A DNA stretch of 56,212 nt from Clostridiaceae bacterium (GTDB taxonomy: Bacteria; Bacillota; Clostridia; Lachnospirales; Lachnospiraceae), in the NCBI GenBank assembly GCA_902362725.1, contig CABIXM010000023.1, positions 1 through 56,212 of the forward strand. The letters run 5' to 3'. The translations under genes were made by a program, and so were the position numbers. The notes below the pieces were generated by a model, which saw nothing but the letters and a program-made list of their open reading frames with translations, did no database searches and was not told the DNA's origin. Of the stretch, positions 16,761-25,097 are shown one piece after another (within the stretch, counting starts at the first letter, position 1; each line of letters starts with the position of its first letter).

Positions 16761-18485
16761 TTAATCCTCCAGTTGCTCCATATATTCCGGCAGTTTTCTG
16801 ATTTCCTCCAGTATGACGGCAGGGCGCTGCTCCCAGAACTCCCGGATGACGCGGATCTCCTGCTGATGCTGCTCCACCTTCTCCTGATATTCCTGTCCAA
16901 AGGTCTCTCCCTCTTTTACGGCCTCTTTCTCTGAGACCGCCCGGATCTGCCAGGACAGCTCCCCGTCCATCTCCGCCTCGATCTGCTCCAGCACTGTCTC
17001 CACATGCGCCGTGGAAAACGCGCCCTCTGCATATTTCTCCAGGATGGCGGCAAACTGAGCCCGCACGTCTTCCCGCTTCAGCAGTTCTTTCAGCAGTGGG
17101 AATTCCTGCCGCCAGCCCACGCTCTCCCCGCCCAGGGCCAACGCCAGTGGATGGGTGCTGTAATGGGTCTCCGGGATCCGGCCCATGCTCAGATCCAGAT
17201 CATAGAGCAAAAACCGCCATTTTCCATCGGTCCCTGCGCCGCTGTAATCACCGATATCCGAATACCATCGGTAGGCCTTGCAGTTGTTATCCGGCCAGTC
17301 CACATTGGCTACAAACATTTCCACCGCGCAGTAGTGCAGAAAGTTATCGATATCTAACCGAGCAGCCAGCTCTTCATACAGCCGGTCGTCCGTCAAATCA
17401 TAGTGGTAATAGGACATGACCTCCTGCAGATCCTGTTTGGCCTGCTGCTCCTCTTCGGTCAGCTCCTGATCATCCTCCCGGAAAGGCTCCGCCATCCTCC
17501 AGCTGCCCTCGTCCGGCCTGGACTGATACAGATTGTTCAGATAAGTCCTGTCAAAATAATCCTCCAACCACTCAAAACCGTAGTATTCCCCGTTGATCCA
17601 GACCGAGGCCGCCCGGTATCTGGCACTGCAGGGAAAGCCTGCATCCGCCGCCAGCTGCGCCCCGAGCTCGTTGCGCAGATATCCGTATTCCTGGTCATTT
17701 CCGTGGTTGCGGAGCACCACCCGCTTGGAAAATGTCGGCTCCTGCCCGGCTGTACCAGTCTCCTCTCCCTGATTTTCCGGAAAAAGCTCTGTCCGGATCC
17801 GCTTTCCGCCGTACTGCTCTCTGGCTATCAGACGCAGGGATTTCACATCCAGCCCCCGTGATAGGCCTCCATTGACCCGGATTCCCAGCTCCTCATCCAG
17901 AATCTGCGTCCCGTCCGGCTCCCACATTTCCACCTGGACGACCCGCTCGCCCGCGTCACCCCGCACATTGTAGTTGGCTGGATCCCGGTTACTGATCCAC
18001 TCATCCGGGTGTTCCAGCACATAGTCGTCCCGGAGCTTTCCCGTCACCAGGATTCCTTTTTCATAGCCAAACAGCTCTTCCGGATCCCCGGTGATAGCCA
18101 CCACCAGGGTCGAAAATCTGTGTTTTACATTTCTGCCCAGAAAATAAGTCCGGGTGTAGACGTCGGACTGGGTTCCGTCCTCATAGTAAGCGATGGCCCG
18201 CACCGGAATTCCGCGGCACTCCTCTCCTGCTTCCAGACGGATCGGCCTCTCATATCGGGCAGTCTCCCGGGATGGCCTGCTCCCGTCCAGGGTGTAATAG
18301 ATCTCCGACTTCAGAAAGGTGGACAGCTCCAGCGTCAGATCGCTGTCCCAGAACCGCTCCTCCTCCGAAAAACCGATTTCCTGATTTCTATAGGGCTCAC
18401 AGGCTTTCGCAAAGCCCACCGCAGCCACCAGTGCAAGCACGGTCAGGCACCCGGCCAGCCGTATCCTACGGGTTTTCTTTTTCAT
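16761..18485 (-). CDS. exported CotH-family protein kinase-like protein
   Basis: A 574-residue protein with a signal peptide or anchor (about 5-27) and then a chitobiase-type beta-sandwich (YYTLDGSRPSRETARY, about 60-115). A CotH domain (roughly 140-470) follows. CotH landmarks include NGGLSRGLDVKSLRLIAR, RNHGNDQ, YLRNELGAQLAADAG, INGEYYGFEWLEDY and the metal-binding-like LLYDLDLSMG. The C-terminal 100 residues are helical and acidic. In Bacillus, CotH phosphorylates spore coat proteins; here the signal peptide suggests an exported or surface role, so the substrate is open. It forms its own unit between a promoter-poor upstream gap and the SEC-C promoter. Confidence 0.85.
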   Translation of the reverse strand: MKKKTRRIRLAGCLTVLALVAAVGFAKACEPYRNQEIGFSEEERFWDSDLTLELSTFLKSEIYYTLDGSRPSRETARYERPIRLEAGEECRGIPVRAIAYYEDGTQSDVYTRTYFLGRNVKHRFSTLVVAITGDPEELFGYEKGILVTGKLRDDYVLEHPDEWISNRDPANYNVRGDAGERVVQVEMWEPDGTQILDEELGIRVNGGLSRGLDVKSLRLIAREQYGGKRIRTELFPENQGEETGTAGQEPTFSKRVVLRNHGNDQEYGYLRNELGAQLAADAGFPCSARYRAASVWINGEYYGFEWLEDYFDRTYLNNLYQSRPDEGSWRMAEPFREDDQELTEEEQQAKQDLQEVMSYYHYDLTDDRLYEELAARLDIDNFLHYCAVEMFVANVDWPDNNCKAYRWYSDIGDYSGAGTDGKWRFLLYDLDLSMGRIPETHYSTHPLALALGGESVGWRQEFPLLKELLKREDVRAQFAAILEKYAEGAFSTAHVETVLEQIEAEMDGELSWQIRAVSEKEAVKEGETFGQEYQEKVEQHQQEIRVIREFWEQRPAVILEEIRKLPEYMEQLED

Positions 18486-18543
18486 TCTTATAATCCACCT
18501 TTCTCCAAAGACACAGCATTTATTCTAAAATAGAAAAAAAGGG

Positions 18544-18573
18544 AAAAAAATAGACAGATCCGAAGATCTGTCT
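18544..18573 (-). terminator. terminator after the NAGPA-domain gene
   Basis: A perfect 9-bp stem AGACAGATC/GATCTGTCT with a 4-nt loop is followed on the minus strand by ATTTTTTT. It begins 14 bp after the stop at 18587. Confidence 0.92.
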
Positions 18574-18586
18574 AAAAATTTATCAA

Positions 18587-18931
18587 CTACTCTGTCTGCG
18601 CATCGCTCTGGGTCTCGTCCTGCACCTCAGTCTGCGTGTCATCCTGCGGTTTCTCGATATAAACAATGTCGCTGATTTCCCGCTCATCGGCAAACCACCA
18701 GCAGGGCTGATTGACAATCTCACCGTTGTCGTACAGGGTCACGGAGCTTCCGCCGTCCAGGTTGTACGCGCTCTGGCATCCCAGTTCCGCAAAGGCCTTG
18801 GACAGCTTGTCGAAATTCATACCGCGGCTGTACTGGGTCCGCCGTCCGTCCACTGCCAGAATGATATAGTGGTTGGGCTCCACATAGCCGATGGCTGTCC
18901 GCGGTTCAAAGCCACTGATGCTGACGTTCAT
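18587..18931 (-). CDS. shortened NAGPA-type phosphodiester glycosidase domain protein
   Basis: A 114-residue product matching only the C-terminal half of the phosphodiester glycosidase (NAGPA) domain. PRTAIGYVEPNHYIILAVDGR, then the GMNFDKLSKAFAELGCQSAYNLDGG block, are followed by a low-complexity Asp/Gln/Thr tail. Complete domains carry another 100 or more residues before the RTAIG motif. Here the frame upstream is a charged non-family stretch closed by a stop near 19008. The ATG at 18931 has AAGG 8 nt upstream, so it may still be translated. It is best read as a 5'-truncated relic or a minimal derivative; the good terminator suggests it is still a transcription unit. Confidence 0.6.
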   Translation of the reverse strand: MNVSISGFEPRTAIGYVEPNHYIILAVDGRRTQYSRGMNFDKLSKAFAELGCQSAYNLDGGSSVTLYDNGEIVNQPCWWFADEREISDIVYIEKPQDDTQTEVQDETQSDAQTE

Positions 18932-19281
18932 ATTGTCTACCTTAGCTTCTTTCTGTTCTTTTTCTTCTTTTTCATGTTCTCTTTTCTCTCCTCTGCTGTA
19001 ACGCTAAAATAATTTCCAAAATTTTCCTAACGAGATTATAAACTCTTTCTAAATAAATCGCATGCTTCTTGCAAATGCTTCCCGAAGCAAAACGCCGCCG
19101 GCTGTGGGTTCACAGCCGGTGGCGTCGCTAAAGGGGAGGATATAAGTAATTCGTTTCTCTTTTGTCTGGTCTTAGTATGGGCCGGGTTTTCCGCTTTTAT
19201 ACAAAGCATTTGCTATTTTTTTATTTTTATGGTACAAACATAGGTAGACGCTGCCCAGGGGCGGCAGAAAGGACGCTGCGC
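18932..19281. other. intergenic gap with one strong hairpin
   Basis: Contains a charged, Glu/Lys-coding remnant directly upstream of 18931, and a strong inverted repeat ACGCC.CCGGCTGTG/CACAGCCGG.GGCGT at 19092-19125 whose minus-strand exit is TTTTGCTTC. A possible plus-strand promoter (TTGCTA-17 nt-TACAAA, 19209-19237) faces the small membrane protein gene. No other gene is visible. Confidence 0.45.
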
Positions 19282-19482
19282 ATGAAAGACGGAAAATTAA
19301 AACGAATCCTGGCTCTGTCAGGCGTATTACTCCTGGTCGGTATGTATCTGCTGACTCTGGTGTTCGCCTTCGTGGATCCTACAGCCGGGAAAAACTGGCT
19401 GAAAGCCTCGATTGTATGTACGATTTTTATCCCTGTATTTCTCTACGCCTGCATTATGCTGGCGCGTTATCTGAAAAAATAA
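19282..19482 (+). CDS. small two-helix membrane protein
   Basis: A 66-residue protein starting MKDGKLKRILALSG. It has one hydrophobic helix at about 8-30 and a second at about 40-60, joined by a short polar loop FVDPTAGKNW and ending in a basic KK. The ATG at 19282 has AGAAAGGA 9 nt upstream; the frame extends further 5' but only with non-family sequence. I do not recognise a family. It is one of only two plus-strand genes here and converges on ybaK. The distinct helix-loop-helix layout and clean start make it more likely real than an antisense artefact. Confidence 0.6.
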   Translation: MKDGKLKRILALSGVLLLVGMYLLTLVFAFVDPTAGKNWLKASIVCTIFIPVFLYACIMLARYLKK

Positions 19483-19502
19483 TATTTTCTATTACACCAG
19501 AC

Positions 19503-19533
19503 ACGAGGCTGCCGCATCACGCAACAGCCTCGT
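19503..19533. terminator. shared hairpin between convergent genes
   Basis: A 9-bp perfect inverted repeat ACGAGGCTG/CAGCCTCGT lies between the plus-strand small gene and ybaK. T-runs are weak on both sides. The position suggests a bidirectional terminator. Confidence 0.5.
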
Positions 19534-19540
19534 TCGACGT

Positions 19541-20029
19541 TTATTCCATAATAATATCAGCAAATGTTCCGTTCGCCGCGCGCATTAGATCCTCCGGGTT
19601 TACCTCCATCTGGGAGCCCCGTCGTCCGCCGCTGACCATGATGGCCGGAAATTGTTTCGCGCTTTCGTCCAGAACCACCGGAAATTGCTTCTTCATACCG
19701 ATACAGGTGCAGCCGCCCCGGACATATCCGGTCAGATCAGTCAGATCCTTTAAAGGCAGCATTTCGATGGATTTCTCATGGACAGCCTTGGCCGCCTTCT
19801 TCAAATCCAGCTCTGCCTCGATGGGAATTACGAATACATAGTGCTCCTTGCTCTTCGCTACCGTCACCAGTGTCTTGTATACAATCTCATGGGGCTGCCC
19901 CAGCATATCCGCTACGCTGACACCGTCATGGAACTCTTCTCCATCGTAAGTATGTACCATATAGGAAATCTTCTTCTGCTCCAGAAGCCGCATGGCATTG
20001 GTCTTGATTTCCTTTTCTTTCTTTGCCAT
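19541..20029 (-). CDS. ybaK: Cys-tRNA(Pro) deacylase, YbaK/EbsC family
   Basis: A 162-residue trans-editing enzyme that hydrolyses Cys-tRNA-Pro formed by ProRS mischarging. The family core IVYKTLVTVAKSKEHYVFVIP contains the catalytic Lys, and the characteristic GGCTCIGMKKQFPVVLDESA and VSGGRRGSQMEVNPEDL follow. Length and motifs are standard. It is preceded by a DUF1275 gene 35 bp away on the same strand and may share its transcript. Confidence 0.93.
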   Translation of the reverse strand: MAKKEKEIKTNAMRLLEQKKISYMVHTYDGEEFHDGVSVADMLGQPHEIVYKTLVTVAKSKEHYVFVIPIEAELDLKKAAKAVHEKSIEMLPLKDLTDLTGYVRGGCTCIGMKKQFPVVLDESAKQFPAIMVSGGRRGSQMEVNPEDLMRAANGTFADIIME

Positions 20030-20064
20030 TTTTCCATCTCCTTCTTACGCCGCATTTTTGTCCG

Positions 20065-20757
20065 TTACGATACCTTCGGCTTATCAATAAACATCAGGCC
20101 GAAGCTGATGAGCAGCAGCGCACAGGATACCCAGATAGCCCGGATTCCGATAGCCGCATGCATGGACATAACGCCGCCAAGTCCCGCACCCAGGGCAAAC
20201 AGAAAAATGATACCGAAATAATAAAGCATCTGTTCTGCCTGGGAGGATTTGTGCTCCCGCACATAGCCGGAGAGCGCCGCAATACCGCTGCGGAGATTGC
20301 CGATACACATGGTACTGGCGTAGGAATAGCCGTTGACCTTTCGGAAGGTCTGTACCTGCATGGCGCAGGCAAAGGATACCAGAGCCGTCGCAGCCATGTC
20401 AAGACTTGTGGGCATGAAGCCCACCACAAATAAAATGATGATTTCCAGAAGCAGGATTCCCTGCCGCCAGTGAAGCCGCTTTGCGTAGCGGAACCGGCCC
20501 TGAATCTGCTCGGCCACCCAGACGCCTACCGCGAAGGCCAGGATCGGGAACAGATACCGCAGTCCCTCCATCCATTGGCCGCACATGAAATGCTGGCTCA
20601 TCAGCACCACATTTCCGGTCTGGGCATTGGAAAATACTTCCTCTCTTGTAAAATAGGTATAAGCGTCCTGAAAGCCTCCGGACAGCGCCAGAAAGGCGCT
20701 GTTCACGAAGGCTTCGGACATTTGTTTTTCCTGTTCTGTTTCATGAATCAGAGACAT
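20065..20757 (-). CDS. DUF1275 (YoaK-type) membrane protein
   Basis: A 230-residue integral membrane protein with about six hydrophobic helices. It carries the DUF1275 landmarks GGFQDAYTY, NAQTGNVVLM, FRKVNGYSYASTMCIGNLRSG and a terminal pair of helices. The family has no agreed function, although transport is often assumed. Start choice is uncertain: the ATG at 20757 lacks a close Shine-Dalgarno sequence. An ATG at 20721, preceded by AGGAAAAAC, would remove 12 residues and fits the usual MSEAFVNSAFLALSGG start equally well. Confidence 0.88.
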   Translation of the reverse strand: MSLIHETEQEKQMSEAFVNSAFLALSGGFQDAYTYFTREEVFSNAQTGNVVLMSQHFMCGQWMEGLRYLFPILAFAVGVWVAEQIQGRFRYAKRLHWRQGILLLEIIILFVVGFMPTSLDMAATALVSFACAMQVQTFRKVNGYSYASTMCIGNLRSGIAALSGYVREHKSSQAEQMLYYFGIIFLFALGAGLGGVMSMHAAIGIRAIWVSCALLLISFGLMFIDKPKVS

Positions 20758-20780
20758 CGTAGAAAAACCGTCCTTTCGTT

Positions 20781-21341
20781 CTAGTTCTTTTTACTAGCCA
20801 GATAGGCTGCTTTTCCCTCATCATACAGATTTTTTCCCTCGCTGTCAATAATGACTACGAGCGGCATGTCTTCCACATAGAGCTTCCGGAGTGCTTCCGC
20901 GCCCAGATCCTCGTATGCGATCAGCTCACATTTTTTGATACACTTCGCCAGAAGAGCCCCCGCTCCTCCGATCGCCCCAAAGTAAACACCGTGATACTTC
21001 TTCATGGCTTCCACCACTTCCGGAAGTCTGGCACCCTTTCCAATCATACCTCTCGCGCCCACGCTCATCATGGTCGGCGCGTAAGCGTCCATACGTCCGC
21101 TGGTAGTCGGTCCGGCGCTTCCGATGACCTGACCCGGCTTCGCCGGAGTCGGTCCCACATAATAAATCGTAGCGTCTGTGGGATCAAAGGGAAGCTTTTC
21201 TCCTCTTGCGAGAGCCTCGCACATCCGCTTATGGCCCGCGTCTCTTGAGGTATAGATGGTTCCGGTCAGATACACGCTGTCGCCTGCGTGTAAGGTTTTT
21301 GCAAGTTCCTCCGTCAAAGGCAGCTGAATATGTCTTTCCAT
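20781..21341 (-). CDS. fumarate hydratase class I, beta subunit
   Basis: A 186-residue subunit equivalent to the C-terminal domain of iron-sulfur fumarases and to the TtdB subunit of tartrate dehydratase. It shows GDSVYLTGTIYTSRDAGHKRM, the GPTPAKPGQVIGSAGPTTSGRMD substrate loop and GALLAKCIKKCELIAYEDLGAEAL. With the alpha subunit it interconverts malate and fumarate; tartrate specificity cannot be excluded from sequence alone. The adjacent fumarate-reductase-like operon and malate-type dehydrogenase favour fumarase. It starts 1 bp after the alpha stop, with GGAGGTGA. Confidence 0.92.
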   Translation of the reverse strand: MERHIQLPLTEELAKTLHAGDSVYLTGTIYTSRDAGHKRMCEALARGEKLPFDPTDATIYYVGPTPAKPGQVIGSAGPTTSGRMDAYAPTMMSVGARGMIGKGARLPEVVEAMKKYHGVYFGAIGGAGALLAKCIKKCELIAYEDLGAEALRKLYVEDMPLVVIIDSEGKNLYDEGKAAYLASKKN

Positions 21342-21342
21342 A

Positions 21343-22185
21343 TTAAATCACCTCCGTCTTGTGGCGTGTTACATGACAGTTGATATTGACTGCACAGGGC
21401 ATGCCTGCAATATGGGTCGGCATAGTCTCAATATTCAGAGCCAGAGCGGTGGTCTTTCCGCCAAAGCCCTGGGGTCCGATACCAAGCTCATTGATTTTCT
21501 CCAGCATCTCTTTTTCCAGATCTGCGTAATAGGGATCCGGATTGGGCTCCTCGGTATTGCGCATCAGGGCTTTCTTTGCCAGCAGCGCACATTTATCGAA
21601 GGTTCCTCCGATACCTACGCCTACTACCATGGGCGGACAGGGATTCGATCCTGCTGCCTCCACAGTCTCCAGAATAAAGCTCTTGATTCCCTCAATTCCC
21701 GCAGAGGGCTTAAACATCCGGATAGCGCTCATATTTTCGCTTCCGAAGCCCTTGGGGCCTACGGTTACTTTGATCTGCTCGCCCGGAACGATCTCCGTAT
21801 ACAGCATAGCCGGCGTATTGTCGCCGGTATTGCCGCGGCGCACCGGATCCTTTACAACGGATTTCCGGAGATATCCCTTGTCATAACCGCGGCGGACGCC
21901 CTCGTCTACCGCCTCCCTAAGATCGCCGTCTACGATATGTACGTCCTGACCGATCTCCAGGAATACACAGGCCATACCTGTATCCTGGCAGATGGGTACG
22001 TGCTCTTCTCCGGCAATTTCAAAGTTCTCGATAATTTTGTCCAATACCCCCTGGGCTGTCTCCCAATCTTCACATGCTCTGCAACGGCGGATAGCTCCCT
22101 TGATATCCTCCGGCAGTTCTTCGTTGGCCTTGATACACAGACGTTCTACTACATCTGTAATTTCTGAAGCCTTAATTTCACGCAT
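21343..22185 (-). CDS. fumarate hydratase class I, alpha subunit
   Basis: A 280-residue oxygen-sensitive [4Fe-4S] subunit. Candidate cluster cysteines lie in VPICQDTGMACVF, AGSNPCPPMVVGVGIGGTFDKC and near MPCAVNINCHVTRHK. The substrate-side RRGNTGDNTPAML is present. With the beta subunit it performs reversible hydration of fumarate to malate. GGAGGTGA precedes the start. A promoter at 22236-22208 lies between it and the transporter gene, so the fumarase pair can be transcribed separately from, or together with, the long hdr-flx-frd operon. Confidence 0.93.
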   Translation of the reverse strand: MREIKASEITDVVERLCIKANEELPEDIKGAIRRCRACEDWETAQGVLDKIIENFEIAGEEHVPICQDTGMACVFLEIGQDVHIVDGDLREAVDEGVRRGYDKGYLRKSVVKDPVRRGNTGDNTPAMLYTEIVPGEQIKVTVGPKGFGSENMSAIRMFKPSAGIEGIKSFILETVEAAGSNPCPPMVVGVGIGGTFDKCALLAKKALMRNTEEPNPDPYYADLEKEMLEKINELGIGPQGFGGKTTALALNIETMPTHIAGMPCAVNINCHVTRHKTEVI

Positions 22186-22207
22186 GATACTTCACCTCCA
22201 TATAGGT

Positions 22208-22261
22208 ACTATAACACATCCTGATATATAACACAAATTGATAGGTTTTATGTATTGATAG
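22208..22261 (-). promoter_or_regulatory. fumarase promoter with repeated CTATCAAT element
   Basis: The minus strand has TTGTGT (22236-22231), 17 nt, TATAGT (22213-22208). Immediately upstream are two direct copies of CTATCAAT with 17-bp period (22261 and 22244 starts). TATCAA is also the half-site of the dyads at the hdr and mdh promoters. A shared regulator is inference. Confidence 0.5.
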
Positions 22262-22274
22262 CCTTATCCTATTC

Positions 22275-23438
22275 TTATAACAGCAGGCTGATAAACTGGC
22301 TGGCCAGAACCACCGCCACCAGGGCAATGGGATAGGTAGCCGCGTAAGCGCTGGCCACATCGTCGGTCTCGGTCACACGAATCAGGGTTCCCAGAGCCGG
22401 CGTACTGGTCATGCCGCCGCAGATAGAGCCCAGACAGTTAAACAGGGACAGATGCAGGACCTTTACCGCAAAGACGTAGCCCAGCAGCATGGGCACCAGT
22501 GTCATCAGCGCGCCATACAGGAACAATAGCGCCCCGTGCTCCTTCAGGATCTCGATGAAGCCCGCACCCGCCTGGGTTCCCGCTCCCAAAAGGAACAGGG
22601 CAAGACCGAACTCTCTTAAGCATTCCAGAACATGCTTCTCCACCTGTACACTCAATTTTCCGAAATGACCGAAATGACCGAGAATCAGTCCCGCAATCAG
22701 CGGACCGCCTGAAGTACCCAGGGAAAAGACCGCGCCGCCCGGAAGGGGGATTTCAATCTTCGCCAGAATAATGCCCAAGGCAATCGCCAGGGAAAACGGG
22801 AAGAATCCCATACTGTCCGCATAGAATAAATCTTCCTTCTTGGTCTTATGAAACTCCGCCACATCCACGCCTGCGGCAGCCTCGAACTTTGCCCGCTCTG
22901 CCGCCATATCCGTATGCAGAAGCTTGGGAACCAGCTGGACGAAAAGCACCACGCCCACAACGCCGAAGGGATACGCAATGCCATAGCCTACAGAGGCCGC
23001 GTCAGATCCGGTCGCCTCCAGGGCTGCCGCCAGTCCCGGCGTACTGGTAAGCGCTCCGGTCATCATGCCTACGCTGATATCCACCGGAATTCCAAATATC
23101 TTAATCACAGCCACACAGGTCAGCGCTCCCGCGCCGATAACCAGAGCTCCCAGTAAAATATAGGACGTGGCGTTATTTTTAAAATTCCGGAAAAATTTCG
23201 GTCCGGCAATAAAGCCTACCGAGGTTACAAAACAAATCAATCCCAGCTCCCGCACCAGGGAGGGAATCTCTACCCCAAAGTGGCCGAAGACCAGGGCCAC
23301 CAGCAAAATGCCGGCGGTCCCCAGCTCAAGGCCGCAGATTTTAATACTTCCTACCAGATAACCGATAACGGCAATCAGAAACACCATCATCAGTGTATTC
23401 GATAGTACGGACTCCTGAAACCATGTAATAATCCCCAT
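22275..23438 (-). CDS. AspT/YidE-family transporter
   Basis: A 387-residue membrane protein with two homologous halves. The inverted duplication is seen in SVGMMTGALTSTPGLAAALEATG and GSICGGMTSTPALGTLIRVTE, each followed by YPFGVVGVV or YPIALVAVV type helices. This is the aspartate:alanine exchanger family core. It lacks the two central TrkA_C regulatory domains of typical 550-residue members and has only a short hydrophilic loop (about 205-235). Position, 40 bp after the fumarate-reductase-like flavoprotein and before fumarase, suggests import of aspartate, malate or fumarate, or succinate exchange. The start is the ATG at 23438; the longer frame overlaps the previous gene with non-family sequence. 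Confidence 0.85.
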   Translation of the reverse strand: MGIITWFQESVLSNTLMMVFLIAVIGYLVGSIKICGLELGTAGILLVALVFGHFGVEIPSLVRELGLICFVTSVGFIAGPKFFRNFKNNATSYILLGALVIGAGALTCVAVIKIFGIPVDISVGMMTGALTSTPGLAAALEATGSDAASVGYGIAYPFGVVGVVLFVQLVPKLLHTDMAAERAKFEAAAGVDVAEFHKTKKEDLFYADSMGFFPFSLAIALGIILAKIEIPLPGGAVFSLGTSGGPLIAGLILGHFGHFGKLSVQVEKHVLECLREFGLALFLLGAGTQAGAGFIEILKEHGALLFLYGALMTLVPMLLGYVFAVKVLHLSLFNCLGSICGGMTSTPALGTLIRVTETDDVASAYAATYPIALVAVVLASQFISLLL

Positions 23439-23478
23439 AGCACAACCCCCAATTGCTGTCATATTCCGTCTGCTTCTC

Positions 23479-25083
23479 TTACTTCGGCATACCGAAGGTA
23501 TAGTTGGGCAGCAGCATCGGAGAAACCTCGTTTGTATGCAGTCCTGCCTTTTCCAGTTCCTGTGCATAGCTCTTGAGATGATCCAGATTCATCGTTCCCA
23601 GCTCTACCTCTTTGCACTTGCGGGCTGCAGCCTTACCTGCGTTGCGGCCAAATACAATGATATCCAGAAGGGAATTGCCCATCAGACGGTTTCTTCCGTG
23701 GATACCGCCTACCGCCTCGCCTGCTACCAGCAGATTCGGGATTACCTTAGTAAAGCCCTCGCCGCCAATCTCCAGACCGCCGTTCTGATAATGAAGGGTC
23801 GGATAAATCAGAATCGGCTGCTTTCTCATATCGATACCGTAGTTCAGGAACATACGAAGCATAGCCGGAATTCTCTTTTCGATGGTACCCTCGCCGTGAA
23901 TCATCTCAATCATCGGGGTATCCAGCCAGATACCGTAGCCGGTCGGCGTGGGAACGCCCTTGCCTCTGGCCGTACACTCCCGGATAATGGAGGCTGCGGA
24001 CACGTCGCGGGTCTCCAGCGGATGCATAAAGGCCTCGCCGTCCACATTGATCAGCATTGCGCCTACGGAACGAACCTTCTCTGTAACCAGCGCGCCGAAG
24101 ATCTGCGCCGGGTAAGCCGCTCCGGTGGGATGATACTGAATCGTATCCTGGTACAAAAGCGGCGCTCCCGCACGATAGCCCATCACCAGTCCGTCGGCGG
24201 TTGCTCCGTAATGGTTGGAGGTGGGGAAGTGCTGATAATGCAGTCTTCCTGCTCCGCCGGTGGCAATGATAACGGTCTTGGCTCTCGCCACCTTGTACTC
24301 TCCGGTTTCCATATTCTGGAGGACAGCGCCTGCCACCTGTCCCTTATCATCCTTAATCAGCTCTACGGCTGCGGTGAAATCTACCACCGGAATCTGACGG
24401 TTCCATACCTCGTCGCGGAGAACACGCATAATCTCCGCTCCGGAATAATCCTTGCAGGCATGCATTCTCTTTCTGGAGGTTCCGCCGCCGTGTGTGGTAA
24501 TCATCCGGCCGTCCTTGTCCTTATCAAACATAACACCCAGATCGTTGAGCCACTGGATAGCGTCCGGCGCTTCCATAACCAGACGACGCAGCAGTTCCGG
24601 TCTAGCCGCAAAATGTCCGCCGCCGAAGGCGTCCAGATAATGCTGCTGGGGAGAATCGTTTTCCTTATCCGCAGCCTGGATTCCACCCTCTGCCATCATA
24701 GTGTTGGCATCGCCGATCCGAAGCTTTGTCACCATCATCACATTAGCGCCTGCCTCATGTGCCTCGATCGCCGCGGAAGAACCGGCTCCGCCACCGCCGA
24801 TGATCAGAACGTCCACATCGTAATCCACGTTATTCAGATCAATCGGTACATTTAAAATCCGGCTGTTGGAATGGAGCAGGGTGCCAAGCTCATAGGGAGC
24901 CTTTTCTCCCTTATTGGGGCCGACCTTGATCTCCTGGAAGCCATCCTCCCGGTAATCCGGATGAAATTCCTTAAGAAGCGCGTCCTTTTCCTCTGCTGTC
25001 ATTCTTCTGGGCTCCACGCCGATACGCTGTGCTCTTGTGGCCTCTACTTTTTTAATAGATTCCAGCATTTCCGCTGTATACAT
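23479..25083 (-). CDS. fumarate reductase-like flavoprotein subunit
   Basis: A 534-residue FAD enzyme of the fumarate reductase/succinate dehydrogenase family. After an unusual N-terminal lead of 85 residues comes the dinucleotide-binding VDVLIIGGGGAGSSAA (91-105). Family active-site elements are present: THGGGTSRKRMHACKD (197-212), HPTG with His318, TRDVSA with Arg359, HYQNGG with His431 and HGRNRLMGNSLLD with Arg466. The position that carries the FAD-linking His in membrane SdhA/FrdA (SHT..GGI) is Asn127 here, so FAD is probably non-covalent. No anchor subunit is encoded nearby. Expected reaction: fumarate to succinate, fed by the adjacent iron-sulfur subunit and Hdr-Flx proteins. Confidence 0.85.
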   Translation of the reverse strand: MYTAEMLESIKKVEATRAQRIGVEPRRMTAEEKDALLKEFHPDYREDGFQEIKVGPNKGEKAPYELGTLLHSNSRILNVPIDLNNVDYDVDVLIIGGGGAGSSAAIEAHEAGANVMMVTKLRIGDANTMMAEGGIQAADKENDSPQQHYLDAFGGGHFAARPELLRRLVMEAPDAIQWLNDLGVMFDKDKDGRMITTHGGGTSRKRMHACKDYSGAEIMRVLRDEVWNRQIPVVDFTAAVELIKDDKGQVAGAVLQNMETGEYKVARAKTVIIATGGAGRLHYQHFPTSNHYGATADGLVMGYRAGAPLLYQDTIQYHPTGAAYPAQIFGALVTEKVRSVGAMLINVDGEAFMHPLETRDVSAASIIRECTARGKGVPTPTGYGIWLDTPMIEMIHGEGTIEKRIPAMLRMFLNYGIDMRKQPILIYPTLHYQNGGLEIGGEGFTKVIPNLLVAGEAVGGIHGRNRLMGNSLLDIIVFGRNAGKAAARKCKEVELGTMNLDHLKSYAQELEKAGLHTNEVSPMLLPNYTFGMPK

Positions 25084-25097
25084 AGTCCGCTCCCCTC

